DNA from: Costus lasius
Taxonomy: Eukaryota > Streptophyta > Magnoliopsida > Zingiberales > Costaceae
DNA: 64,000 nt
Assembly: GCA_027563935.2 (NCBI GenBank)
Contig: CM050450.1
Span: 26,337,439 to 26,401,438 of the forward strand
Reading direction: 5' to 3'
A program made the position numbers and the translations under genes. A model generated the notes under the pieces. The model was given only the letters and a program-made list of their open reading frames with translations, did no database searches and had not been told where the DNA came from. Positions 35,531 through 46,309 of this stretch are shown one piece after another (within the stretch, counting starts at the first letter, position 1; the number at the start of each line of letters is the position of its first letter).

Positions 35531-36655
35531 TGTTGTGAGATAGTCTTTTATGATGTTTTGTATCGGACTTAGTGGAAGTCCTGTATTTTGGAACCATATT
35601 TTGGAATGATGTATTGTAAACCCCTGTTGTGGGTAAAAATAATGTAGGTGAATGCATTAGCGCATCACCAAATATTATCAATGCAATTTCCCTTTTTATC
35701 CTATCTTGGCTTGATAAAAACTTATTGGATGAATGTGGAAAAGTTAGCAGACTTTAAAACTACTATCTGAGGGAAAGGTTAGCAAACTTTAAAACTGCTA
35801 TTCGAGGGAGAGTTAGCAGACTCGAAAACTGCTATTTGTGGATAAACCAAATGTGGAGAGTTAGCAGACTCTAAAACTGCTATTTGGGATAAGAAAAGGG
35901 AACGATGTCCAACTAAAACAAAAGAGATCTCTCTTCTTCGTTTGACTGAGCCAACTTCACGTGGGGGGCGCCCTTATGTGAGGGAAGCATGGGAGAACGA
36001 TAAAGAAACTCCTTGTAATCAGTCCGAGCTGAGTTTCTCATCATAAGGGGACGCCTTTATGAGGGGAAGACTTAGGGACCAATTATAAATTGGGGCGTGA
36101 CAAAGTTGGACGAGTTAGAGTGAGGATCGCCTAAAAGACGAAAAACCTCGTCTAAAGATAGATTCGGAGGTATGTGAGCTGCACGGCACCGGAGTCAAGC
36201 GACTCGAAAGTAATATCAACCAAACTCTCCGATAAGGATATGAATATTATCTGATGAAAAAGGGTGATTCTCACCGGATTCGAGCGATTCTGGATCTCGT
36301 AAAACCCTCTCCTACGATACAGTCGGAAACATGAGTGCGCATCTGTTGGGGTCATTTTTGGTCATTTGAAAATATGATTGACCTTTTTTCAAATTCACCT
36401 TATAAAAATAAGGTTTTTTATTTAATGGGTTCTGGCTTCCAATGAACGCAAGTATTCATTGTTAATTACCCCTGAAATTCAGTGCACCTTTGATTGAGAG
36501 ATCTATGTTATAAAATAAAATGGCTGAATAATATGATTAATTAAACATTATAATGAAGATACACAATGGAATTCAGAAGAGAAAAGTCTTTATGAACTTG
36601 GATGATTGGTGTTTGAGGGGATATCCGACTTCAATGGCTTTTTGGACATTCAATT
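35531..36655. other. Non-coding internal region of the gypsy-type element, start
   Basis: Pol would be expected here, but no frame shows it. Four copies of a unit near 45 bp, GTTAGCAGACTTTAAAACTGC followed by TAT, lie between 35745 and 35890. The rest is unrecognised. Confidence 0.6.
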
Positions 36656-36659
36656 TGGA

Positions 36660-37135
36660 AAATACTCAGCCTCAACGGCTTATGAGCATTTGAATTTGAC
36701 ATGTGCTCGATCTTGATGACTTGTGAGCATTTGAATTTAATATGTGCTCGGTCTTAACGACTTGTGAGCAGTTGAATTTGAGATGTGCTCGGTCTTGATG
36801 ACTTATGAGCAATTGAATTTGACATGTGCTCGGTCTTGACGACTTGTGAGTAGTTGAATTTGACATGTACTTGGTCTTGGCAACTTGTGAGCATTTGTGC
36901 TCGGTCTTGACGACTTGTGAGTAGTTGAATTTGACATGTGCTCGATCTTGACGACTTGTGAGCAGTTGAATTCGACATGTGCTCGGTCTTGATAACTTGT
37001 GAGCATTTGAATTCAACATGTGCTCGATCTTGATGACTTGTGAGCATTTGAATTCAACATGTGCTCGGTCTTGATGACTTGTGAGCATTTAAATTCAACA
37101 TGTGCACGGTCTTGATGACTTGTGAGCATTTGAAA
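36660..37135. repeat. Minisatellite, 41-bp unit, about 11 copies
   Basis: The unit contains TGTGCTCGGTCTTGACGACT and TGTGAGCATTTGAATTTGAC; starts at 36702 and 36743 give the 41-bp period. Open frames across it are by-products of the repeat. Confidence 0.9.
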
Positions 37136-37139
37136 TTGA

Positions 37140-37895
37140 GATATCTGGCCTTGCGGCGTGTTGGGCATTTAATTTAGGAAAATTACCCGGCCTTGCGGCG
37201 TGTTGGATAATTTAAATTTAGAAAATATCCCGCCTTATGGCGTATTGGATATTTGATTTAAAAAATATCCGGCCTTACGGCGTGTTGAATATTTGATTTA
37301 AAAAATTCATCAGCCTTGCAGCGTGTTGGGTAAAGATATTCGGCCTTGTGGTGTGTTGGATATTCGATTTGAGAAATTACCCAGTCTTGCGGTGTGTTGG
37401 ATATTCGATTTGAGAAATTACCCGACCTTGCAGTTTGTTGGATAATTTGGAAAATATCTAGCCTTGCGACATGTTGGATATTTGATTTGAGAAATTACCC
37501 GGCCTTGCGGCGTGTTAGATAATTTAAAAAATATTTGGCCTTACGGCATGTTGGATATTTGATTTGAGAAATTACTCGGCCTTGCGGCGTGTTGGATAAT
37601 TTGGAAAATATCTGGCCTTGCGGTGTGTTGGATATTTGATTTGAGAAATTACCCGGCCTTGTGGCGTGTTGGATATTTGATTTGAGAAATTACCCGGCTT
37701 TGCGGCATGTTGGATAATTTAAATTTGGAAAATATTTTGCCTTGTGGCGTGTTGGATATTTGATTTAAGAAATTACTCGGCCTTGCGGCGTGTTGGATAA
37801 TTTAAATTTGGAAAATTTTCGGCCTTGCGGTGTGTTGGAAATTTGATTTAAGAAATTACTCGGCCTTGTGGCGTGTTGGATAACTTAAATTTGGA
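37140..37895. repeat. Minisatellite, unit near 42 bp, about 17 copies
   Basis: The unit contains GGCCTTGCGGCGTGTTGGAT and an AT-rich spacer that alternates between TATTTGATTTGAGAAATTAC and AATTTAAATTTGGAAAATAT. This gives a higher-order period of about 84 bp. It directly adjoins the 41-bp array and probably shares its origin. Confidence 0.9.
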
Positions 37896-38159
37896 AAAAA
37901 AATATCCTCAAAACTGATATGCATTTGTCATAAGTTATGGAGAAAAATATGAGTTGTGTTGTAACAACGTTGAGGAACTACGCCCCGATACGAAGTATCG
38001 ACGTACGCACCTCTCAAACAACGTTATTAACAATACGCGTCAGGCATTTATTATCCATGACTATGTTTGAATGAGTTGAGTGCATGGATTGGGTGAACGA
38101 GCCACTGGGCTAAACGTTCGAAGTTTGGATGAGTGGGTTGAGGGGTCAACCGGTCGAGA

Positions 38160-38650
38160 TTTGATGGCTGAATTGTAAATCTGCTTAGATCTGGGTTTCT
38201 GATCGAAAATCCAAGATCAAATTCAAAAAGATTTGACTAAATTTGGTAAGAGTCAATGTTTGGATCATTTTGAGAGTCATCCGATTAGCTGAGATTTGGG
38301 AGAATTAATTTCAACCGCTGAATGTTTGATTTGTAGATCTGCTTTGATCCGGATCTTTATCGAAAATTGGAGTTCAGATCTGGAAAGATCTAATCCAAAT
38401 TTATAAAGATAAACATTCGGATCACTATGGATGCCATCTGATTAGCCGAGATTCAGGAGAATTAATTACAGTCGTTGAAAGATTGATTTGTAGATCTCTT
38501 TTGATTCAAATCTTTGATCGAAAATTTGAGGGTGGATATGGAAAGATCTGATCCAAATTTGTAGGGATCAATATGTGAATCACTATGGATGTGATCTGAT
38601 TGGCTGAGATTTGTGAAAATCAATATTAGCCATTGATTTCATCAAACTCA
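38160..38650. repeat. Imperfect tandem repeat, unit near 140 bp
   Basis: About four diverged units with TTGTAGATCTGCTTTGATCC, GGAAAGATCTGATCCAAATT and ATCTGATTAGCCGAGATT, inside the gypsy-type internal region. Confidence 0.7.
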
Positions 38651-38999
38651 TCATAACTATTTATTCAAAATAGTAGATCTGCTTCATTTCAAGTTTTGGA
38701 TCAAAGATTCAATATCATATATGGAAATATCAAGTTCTATTTAATAGGGATCAACTCCTTGATCATGTCAAAAGTCAACCGATTGACCTAGCTATGTTCA
38801 GATCCATTTCAGCCGTTGATTTAGATTTAGATTTGATTTATCACGATCGTTTATTTAAATTCATAGATTTGGATCAATCCGGGTCTCAGATCGAAATTCC
38901 ACTATCAGATTTGGAAAGATCCGGTTCGATATAATAGGGATCAACTCCTTGATCATGTCAACAGTCAACGGATTGACCGAGATATGCTTAGATCATTCT

Positions 39000-39650
39000 G
39001 AGCCATTCATTTATTTTATATTTAGATCTAAACCATTGATTTAAAATGAATCTGGACTGTCGATTTTATTTGATTCTGGACCGTTGATTTCATTTGAATC
39101 AGGACCGTTGATTTCATTTGAATTTGGACCGTTCGATCGAAGCTTGATTTAATCTGATTCGTTTGATTTTGAATTTAAATTGGATTGATTTGAACCGTTC
39201 GATTAAACATGAATTAATCTGATTCGTTGGTTTTGATGTAGATCTGGACCATCGATTTTAAGAGAACGAATCCCAACCGTTGGATATATCTTATTTGATA
39301 AGTGTGACTTTGGCCGTCCGATTTGACATGTAGTAATCTTGACCGTTGAGTTTTTATTCAAATATGAACCATTAGATTTGAATAGCATGAATCACAGCCA
39401 TCAGATTCAATTTATTTATTCAAATTGATCTAATCTGTCTGATTAAGTTTGAAATGATCTGGAGCGTCAGATTTGTTTTAGATATGAACCGTCGATTTTA
39501 GGAGAACGAATCACAACCGTTCGATATATTTTATTTGATCGAATTGATCTGATCCGTCCGATTAAGTACGAAGTAATTTGGAGCGTTGAATTGGATGAAG
39601 ATCTTGACCGTCGATCATAGAGGGTGAATCTCACTCGTCCAATATTTTTC
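39000..39650. repeat. Short degenerate repeats with ACCGTTGATT / ACCGTCGATT
   Basis: GGACCGTTGATTTCATTTGA and related units occur many times; longer near-copies GAGAACGAATCCCAACCG (39261) and GAGAACGAATCACAACCG (39501) are about 240 bp apart. No coding content. Confidence 0.6.
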
Positions 39651-40082
39651 ATTGTCTTTCTCGACGAAGGCGGTGGCGGACGAAACTAGGGTTCGTCACC
39701 GCCGGCAGCTTGTTGCTTCTTTGGCCAATCGACTCTAGGAATACGTTCTCTACATCGAGAAGAACTTATTGCTGGAGTTTGACGCCGTTCAGTGAAGTAT
39801 CGGCGATGAATCAACAATTTTACTAAAAACACAATCGCCGGCACAAAAACTTCCGATTTTCGGCGATCTGTCCATCAGATCGTTGGATCTTTTGGTCTGT
39901 CGGAACGCATACTCAAGGAGAGGGTATGACCGAAGTTTGATCTTGATCGGTTGGCAAGATTTGATGGAAGAATCATCTGAACATTCTGAGTCATGGCGTC
40001 TGACGATAAACATTAGTTTTTTTTTTTTGGCTAAATCAATATTTTTTTGGCTAGAGTATCGTCCTCTAGGATTTAGTTTGAT

Positions 40083-40195
40083 TTTCGTATGAGTATCCTC
40101 TCCGATTTGATATGGAGTTCACTCTCCGTAAAAGTGATTTTCGTATAAGTATCCTCTCCGATTTGATATGAAGTTCACTCTCCGTGAGAATAGAG
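40083..40195. repeat. 57-bp direct duplication
   Basis: TTTTCGTATGAGTATCCTCT through GGAGTTCACTCTCCGT is repeated immediately as TTTTCGTATAAGTATCCTCT through GAAGTTCACTCTCCGT. Confidence 0.85.
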
Positions 40196-40714
40196 TGGGG
40201 GAAGAAGAAGAGGGATAGAAATGTATACCTGTGTAGAGAAAGAAATCTCACTGTAGTGTTTTCGTGATGTTAGCGTCTAGATATTGTAAAAATTTTCTCT
40301 TCGTAACGTCAGCAGCGTCTGGACGTTGTAGGATTTTTCTTCTTTTTTTTACATGCACTGAGCCTCTTATTTATAGGTGAAGACTACTAAAAATTTATTA
40401 TTATTTTTACTTGATTTTGTCTTTATTTTTATTTTTTAAGCCATAGACTTGGTTTTATTTATTTCATTTATTTATTTTATTTTATTTTTGCTATTTTGAT
40501 TTTGCTATTTTTTTAATTATTTTTTTTATTTTAGCCATCGATTTTGTTTTATTACTATTTTTATTCTCTCACCCTTTTTCTCTCTTTGTTTAAAAAAAAT
40601 TAAAATTTCCTCCTTTTTATTTTTTTATTATTTATCTATTATTATTATTTTTTAAAAAATTGGTCCAACAAAGTCGGACCGCACTATAAGATTCGCCGAA
40701 GACGGCGAACAATT

Positions 40715-40728
40715 CAAGAGGGGGAGAA
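40715..40728 (+). other. Polypurine tract of gypsy-type element
   Basis: AAGAGGGGGAGAA immediately precedes the TGTTACGCCC start of the 3' LTR. It is the expected plus-strand priming site. Confidence 0.8.
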
Positions 40729-42610
40729 TGTTACGCCCAACCCTATTTTGTAGCCCAATCAAGCTGGCCTAGTCAACTGGGCTATTGATCAGGTAAAAAT
40801 TGGCCCAGTAACCCAAAAATCCAAAGTTGAGATCGAAGCTCAATTTGGGAATTTTGAACGGCAAAATCGTGTTTGCCCGCTCGATCAACATCATCGTCGA
40901 CTGCATCGCCGGCGACTACTGGTCACGGGTGTTGTGGATTTTAATTCCTGCAAATATAAAACTACCAACAATGAAATAAAACAGCATTAATTTAATAGAA
41001 CCTGGAGGCGACGTATCGTCTGTCCTAAGGCAATTTTCGGCCCACGCACGAGCTTAGTCGAAGATCCGCCTTGAAGATACAACCAGGGCTAGCTTCCTGC
41101 CGGTGCGACGGTGGAAGCCCTGTCGGAGCAACTTTCAACTTCTAGCAGCAAAAATGGAGAAAGAGAATTTGGAGAGAAATTTCAGAGCTAGAGATTCTGA
41201 GAGTCTCTTTATGTGTTTTAACCAGTATCCTAGCCTCCCTTTTATAGGGAAAACTCACTGATTAAAATATTAATAGTTTTATCCAAATATTTAATTAAAT
41301 ATTTGGAAACTATTAATAGATGCTCAAAATAGGTAAGTGGATTAATTTAAAGAATAGTAAATTAATTTTTCACCAAAAATAGTGGAGTATACACGTTGTG
41401 TGCGAGAGAGAGATTTTTGGATTTAATTAATTAATATTTAATTAATCCAACAGCGGGCTCATCGGATGGATCAACGCTAGGAAGGGGATCGCCATCGGAC
41501 AGCAACTTGGTGTCCGGCGAAACATCGAGTATGATGCAGGCTACAAGGGTGACGGGAGGGGAGCACTCGCCTATAAATCGGAGATGTCCTCCGGCAGCAT
41601 TGCTTCTGCCGGTATGGGAGATGACCTCCGGTCACTGTGACATGGAGTAAACGGCCGGAGAAAGGAGGGGAGCGCTCGCCTATAAATCGGTGAGGAGCCG
41701 AGCTTGATGGAGAGGAGGGAACAGCTGAGGAAGAGGTAAATAGCTTCGTTCTGTGAGGGGAGAGGTTGGACTAAGAGGCGAGTGGCCTAAAAACCAAGGC
41801 GATGGGTGGATTCTGCCGGCTAACAAGGTTGAGAACGAACCTTGGTCGGCCTTCCCCCTTTCGCTCCTCCCTTCGACAGCGACTCGACGAATACGGTGAA
41901 GGTGAGCGGTAGCCTTCGCCTGAGGTGCTCCGGTGGTGAGGGTGGGGCGGTTCGGAGCCCTATTGACGTTGACGTCCCCTACACTCCCTTCCCGCCTCCC
42001 CGGCGTCTCTTTCTCCCTGCGCAACCTCGGCGGCGTTAAGCCAACAACCTCAGGTGGCGGGCGGGGTTAGCTGACCAGTCGACGAAGGGGAATCCATTGA
42101 TGAGGTTCGTCGGAAGGACGTGACCTCCCACCCTTCTTCTCTGACGAACGCAAACGAGCCTTCGAAAGAGGCGTCGACATTCGTCTCGGGACACGGGCGG
42201 TGAACGAACGCGTAGTTCGACGTGGACGAGGGTGTTGAACACATTGACCCAGACCTACACGTGATTCCGGCGCCGAATTGGAAATTCGTCGCGATCGCGA
42301 CCCCGTTTCGATTTCGGACATAGGTTGAATTTCGGGTTCGGATCCGAGGCTCGGATCCGACCCAATTAAAGGTATAAAATTTCCTTTATTTTAATTGTTT
42401 TAAACAGACATAGTTCTCTCTCTTCTCTCTCTCCTGGGCTGGACCAAGATCAGAACCTTTCATGGAGGTTGAAGGACGCGTGTGGGTGCGACCCTGCTAG
42501 TCACACTGCACCTGGACGAATCACATTTATTTAAGCCCCGCGTGGCAATTGAACCATTGTAATAATTAATTAAAATTGATTTGTGTACTTGTATAATATA
42601 AGGTGTGACA
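40729..42610 (+). repeat. 3' LTR of gypsy-type element (interrupted)
   Basis: Copy of 29675-32929. It carries the 523-bp insertion 40930-41452, lacks the insertion at 30712, and contains a local duplication of the TATA region (GAGGGGAGCACTCGCCTATA at about 41558 and GAGGGGAGCGCTCGCCTATA at about 41667). Confidence 0.85.
40930..41452. mobile_element. Nested solo-LTR-like insertion, 523 bp, in the 3' LTR
   Basis: Begins TGTTGTGGATTTTAATTCC and ends AATTAATCCAACA (inverted TGTTG / CAACA). It is flanked by ACGGG (40925-40929) and GCGGG (41453-41457). The intact counterpart in the 5' LTR reads straight through at GTTGCGGGCTCATCGG. It contains CCTTTTATAGGG near 41240. No coding capacity. Confidence 0.8.
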
Positions 42611-42615
42611 ATAGG
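42611..42615. repeat. 5-bp target-site duplication of gypsy-type element, right copy
   Basis: ATAGG, identical to 29670-29674. Confidence 0.85.
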
Positions 42616-44640
42616 GGAGATGCTATGAAACCTTACTATTATGCTTGTAATAGGGGAACGTTAATTTTATGTTGAATTTTTTATCCTTTTCTTCTAGAAC
42701 ATTATATATAATTAAGTATTATTAATTAACTCTAGGAATTAAAAACTCAACTTCTTTTTAATAAACTGCTTTTAATATAATCTAAAACTTAAAAACAAAG
42801 TTTTGAGTTACATGATCCACGGGCTTCGAGATGATGCCCATGGCTAAATGCGTGGGCCAGGCTTCCAAATGAGACAACATAGATGGCCAACCTACACGTC
42901 TACCGACTTAATAAATAATTTTGTGAAGCCTTGCACCTTCCTCCCCTCTTAAATTATCGTTTATTGTACATTCCAAAAAGCTTATGCCTAGCCAAAATAA
43001 TGATCTATTTTATTTTTTTTTATTAAATCATGATTGTGAAATAAATATTATAATTATGAGCGCTATACAGAGTCACAATATATAGAACACTGCCTAATAT
43101 TTAAAATATTTATTTCATATTTATATTATTTTTATTATCAAAATTTTGCTACTAGATTCAATGTGTTTTTTATTCTTTTTACTCAGTTTTTTATCTAAAG
43201 AAACACAGTATAAAGTTTAAATTAAAGCTATTATTTGAATTAGATTGACAAATCTATCATCATATGTTGGCTATTACCTAAACTTTATGTCCCAAAAGTA
43301 TTTTGACTTTGCATGTATTTTGGTCATTAATATCACAGGAGAATTTTAAAGTGATTTCAAACTTTCCACATTTCCATATTTGAATAATATGCTTAAAGAA
43401 ACCATTCTTTGAAAAAAGGTATAACATACTAAAAACTAAGAGGGGACTTTGTCGAGTGACCTACAATTAGCTCATTGATTATGCTGGATCTTGAGCATAT
43501 TTCATAATTCAACTGAAATTACTTATATCAAGAATATTTTGTATATAATGCGTCATTTAAATTTGTATGATATTATTAGATATGTAATAATTGTAATTGA
43601 CAATAAAATTTGAAATACCCTATTTAAAATTGTTAAATAATGCATACTCACATATATTATCCTTTTAATTAGATTTTCTTGCTAAGGTACATGAATATGA
43701 GTTAGTAAAATGCATATTGGACATATATTTGAATAATATGCTTAAATAAGGCATGTATGGTGATGGTGTTGGAGTATGTTCTAAAGATCAATTATTGGAT
43801 AATGATTTTAGCATGTATTTTTTATCATATTCATATTTATATTTTAATAAAAGTATTATAGTTATTATATTTAATTGATATTTGGTTAATATGAATAATT
43901 ATAGTAATATTCCTAAAATAATATGATTATTATTAAATATTCTTTGTCAAATATTATTGTGAATTGGGATAATGTTCTAAGACTACAAGTGTAGTGACTA
44001 TAAAGAGTTATAATGATATGAAATATAGTATATGTTAAAAGAATAATGTAGACCAAATTATAAAGAGTTGTTATGTGTCTATAATAAACATTTTGATTTC
44101 TGATAATAGTGCCACCATAGATTTTTACCTAACTAGTTGTATACTTTTGATACAATAAAATGTCACCAATGATTAGATTATTATAAGTGTATTAATTGGG
44201 TATGACACTAACTATGAAAAGGAATGTAAATGAACAAAAGAAGATTTGTCACTCTTTTATAGTAGGAATATTGGTATATTGGGCAATTAATAAAATTAAA
44301 ATATATGGATATGTTCAAATAAATAAATATGTGAAATCAATAGCATTTATTACATTAGTCTACTTTAAAAATAAGAAGCATAATGATTGAACTATATAAG
44401 TATAATATATTCTATAGCTTAAGTTCAATCTAGATACCAATCACAATCACGAGAACATGTAAACTCAAGCATATATGCTATAATTTTATTTGTAAGCGTT
44501 GCCTCCTCCTCCTTACACTGCCTTTTCTTCTTTTACATCTCTACATGTGCTGCGGCCACTCTTTACATATGAGATGTAAAGAAAAAAGGTTTTAACTCTT
44601 GACGTTAACCACCTTTTTCAGTGAAGGTTAAACCAAAATA
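42616..44640. other. AT-rich intergenic DNA, possible LTR relic
   Basis: No gene recognised. From 43767 the text TGTTGGAGTATGTTCTAAAG has the look of a copia-type LTR start, but no matching second LTR, primer site or coding region was found in the window. Confidence 0.35.
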
Positions 44641-44654
44641 AAACAAGGAATAAA

Positions 44655-44840
44655 TAAGTTAAGCACAAACTAACTTGTTCTTTAATAAAAATAGGATTAC
44701 AAGTGTTTATAGAGGTGATAAGCATCTCTTAATCTCACATAATTAATCCTAATTACTACAAACAAAGTATTAGACTCTACCCGAGGCATCTCCCAGTTCA
44801 CATTCACCAAAACAATTAATAACCTAATTAATTTGAGGTT
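44655..44840 (-). repeat. LTR piece of old element, copy A
   Basis: Contains AACTAACTTGTTCTTTAAT, GAGGTGATAAG..CTCTTAAT and TTAGACTCTACCCGAGGCAT, shared with 52455-52614 and 54290-54479. It is cut at its end by the copia insertion. Confidence 0.7.
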
Positions 44841-45096
44841 ATTATGAATTCAATTCTTGTGGATGCCTATGACTTTATGATGACTCTTCGGATTCTTATG
44901 GATGTCTATGACTTTATGATGACTCTTCGGATGACTTTTCATAACTCTCCTATTTATTGCATATGACTCTTCGTTTTGAGAAGAATGAATGCTCATGTAT
45001 CCAATTTCCCTATAAATAGGTGTTGTAAACTCCATTTGAGAAATTAATGAGAATTCTCTCTACTTACTCATCTCTCAATTTCATCTTTGTTTTCTA
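44840..45096 (+). repeat. copia 5' LTR
   Basis: Contains TATAAATA at 45011-45018, the likely promoter. Confidence 0.85.
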
Positions 45097-45112
45097 ACAC
45101 GTTATCAGCACG
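45097..45112 (+). other. copia primer-binding site (probable)
   Basis: ACACGTTATCAGCACG directly after the LTR, a text often seen at this position in plant copia elements. The cognate tRNA was not identified. Confidence 0.5.
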
Positions 45113-45212
45113 AAGCCCTTATCAACGAAGGAAGCCAGGTTCTTTGAGGTTGTAAACGGTACTTCCATCCATTCTATTTTTAATCTTATCACTTTTCGTT
45201 CCTTGAGTTATA

Positions 45213-46226
45213 ATGTCGAACCTCACAAAATTGGAGTTCGTGGCCCTTGATATCACCGGAAAGAATTATCTTTCATGGATTCTAGATGCTGAAATCCATC
45301 TTGCTGCTAATGGTCTTAAAGATACTAGGCAAAACACCACGTCCAACCAAGATAAGGCTAAAGCGATGATGATCTTTCTCCGTCATCACCTTCATGAAGC
45401 ATTGAAAATTGAATATCTCACTGTGAAGGATCCTCTTGTTCTTTGGAATAATTTAAAGGAGAGGTATGATCATCTAAAGACAATCATCCTTCCAAAAGCT
45501 CAATTTGATTGGTTGCACTTGCGCCTACAAGATTTCAAATCTGTAAGTGATTATAATTCGGAAATATTTCGAATTACTTCTCAACTGAAATTATATGGGG
45601 AAACTATTACTGACGGAGATATGTTAGAAAAAATATTCTCTACTTTTCATGCATCAAATGTGCTCCTGCAGCAACAATACCGTGCAAAGGGTTTTGAGAA
45701 GTATTCTGAGTTAATCTCATGTCTACTATTAGCCGAACAAAATAATGAGCTTTTAATGAAAAATCATGAGACCCATCCAACTGGATCTGCTCCATTCCCT
45801 GAAGTGAATGCGATAGCTTATAATTACGGAAGCCAAAATCGCGGTCATGGTCATGATTATGGACGTAGACGTGGACTTGGACGTGGACGAGGTCGCCAAT
45901 ATTTTCACAATAATCGCCCTCGTTATATGGATAAGAGAGAAAATACCAAAGAAGCACATGAAAGCAAGAAAAGCCAAGGCACTAAAACTATAGAGAACAA
46001 ATGTTATCATTGCGGTATGAAAGGTCATTGGTCACATACCTGTCGTATGCCAAAACATCTTACCGACCTCTACCAAGAACACATGAGAAATAAAGGAAAA
46101 GACATGGTAGAGGCAAACTTTATCTCTAATGATGATAATGTTGATTATGGCCTCGACGATATCCCTCAATTTGATGTAGCTGATTTCATAGGTCAGCCTG
46201 AGGATAACGTCGAACATTTTATTTAA
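45213..46226 (+). CDS. copia gag polyprotein (intact frame, 337 aa)
   Basis: Structural protein that packages element RNA in cytoplasmic particles. The frame runs from ATG at 45213 to TAA at 46224-46226. Residues 1-180 are the copia gag domain: LDITGKNYLSWILDAEIHL near residues 12-30, VLWNNLKERYD near 76, DWLHLRLQDFKSVSDYNSEI near 99-118. A Gly/Arg-rich basic segment (RGHGHDYGRRRGLGRGRGRQ, 210-229) precedes a CCHC zinc knuckle with C264, C267, H272 and C277. The protein ends in an acidic stretch. The start is 117 bases after the LTR, as expected. In autonomous copia elements gag and pol are usually one frame; here TAA separates them from protease, so only gag could be made. Confidence 0.88.
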   Translation: MSNLTKLEFVALDITGKNYLSWILDAEIHLAANGLKDTRQNTTSNQDKAKAMMIFLRHHLHEALKIEYLTVKDPLVLWNNLKERYDHLKTIILPKAQFDWLHLRLQDFKSVSDYNSEIFRITSQLKLYGETITDGDMLEKIFSTFHASNVLLQQQYRAKGFEKYSELISCLLLAEQNNELLMKNHETHPTGSAPFPEVNAIAYNYGSQNRGHGHDYGRRRGLGRGRGRQYFHNNRPRYMDKRENTKEAHESKKSQGTKTIENKCYHCGMKGHWSHTCRMPKHLTDLYQEHMRNKGKDMVEANFISNDDNVDYGLDDIPQFDVADFIGQPEDNVEHFI

Positions 46227-46309
46227 TAAAGTCTCGCATTTTCTTTACTTACAATATTGCATTTACTTTATCTTACTTTTCTGTTTATTAATTCTATTAT
46301 TTTATCTTT

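Larger units (their letters stand above)
29675..42610 (+). mobile_element. Non-autonomous Ty3/gypsy-type LTR retrotransposon, 12.9 kb, with three nested insertions
   Basis: Two LTRs (29675-32929 and 40729-42610) both begin TGTTA(G/C)GC and end in (C/T)ATGACA or TGTGACA. A primer-binding site TGGTATCA lies at 32933-32940, a polypurine tract AAGAGGGGGAGA just before the 3' LTR, and ATAGG flanks both ends. The only recognisable coding region is a broken gypsy gag with zinc knuckle. No protease, reverse transcriptase, RNase H or integrase was found in the internal 5.2 kb after gag; that space is filled by minisatellite-like arrays and degenerate repeats. Insertions with 5-bp target duplications sit at 30712-32414, 33503-35014 and 40930-41452. 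The LTRs differ by many substitutions and small indels, so the insertion is old. The element must have relied on proteins supplied in trans (inference). Confidence 0.88.

Noticed and set aside
36672..37088. Minus-strand open frame of 138 codons with QDRAHVEF-type repeats
   Set aside because: Direct translation of the 41-bp minisatellite; overlapping frames are equally open.
43767..44400. Possible copia-type LTR starting TGTTGGAGTATG
   Set aside because: No second copy, primer site, polypurine tract or target duplication found; kept only as a remark in the gap entry.
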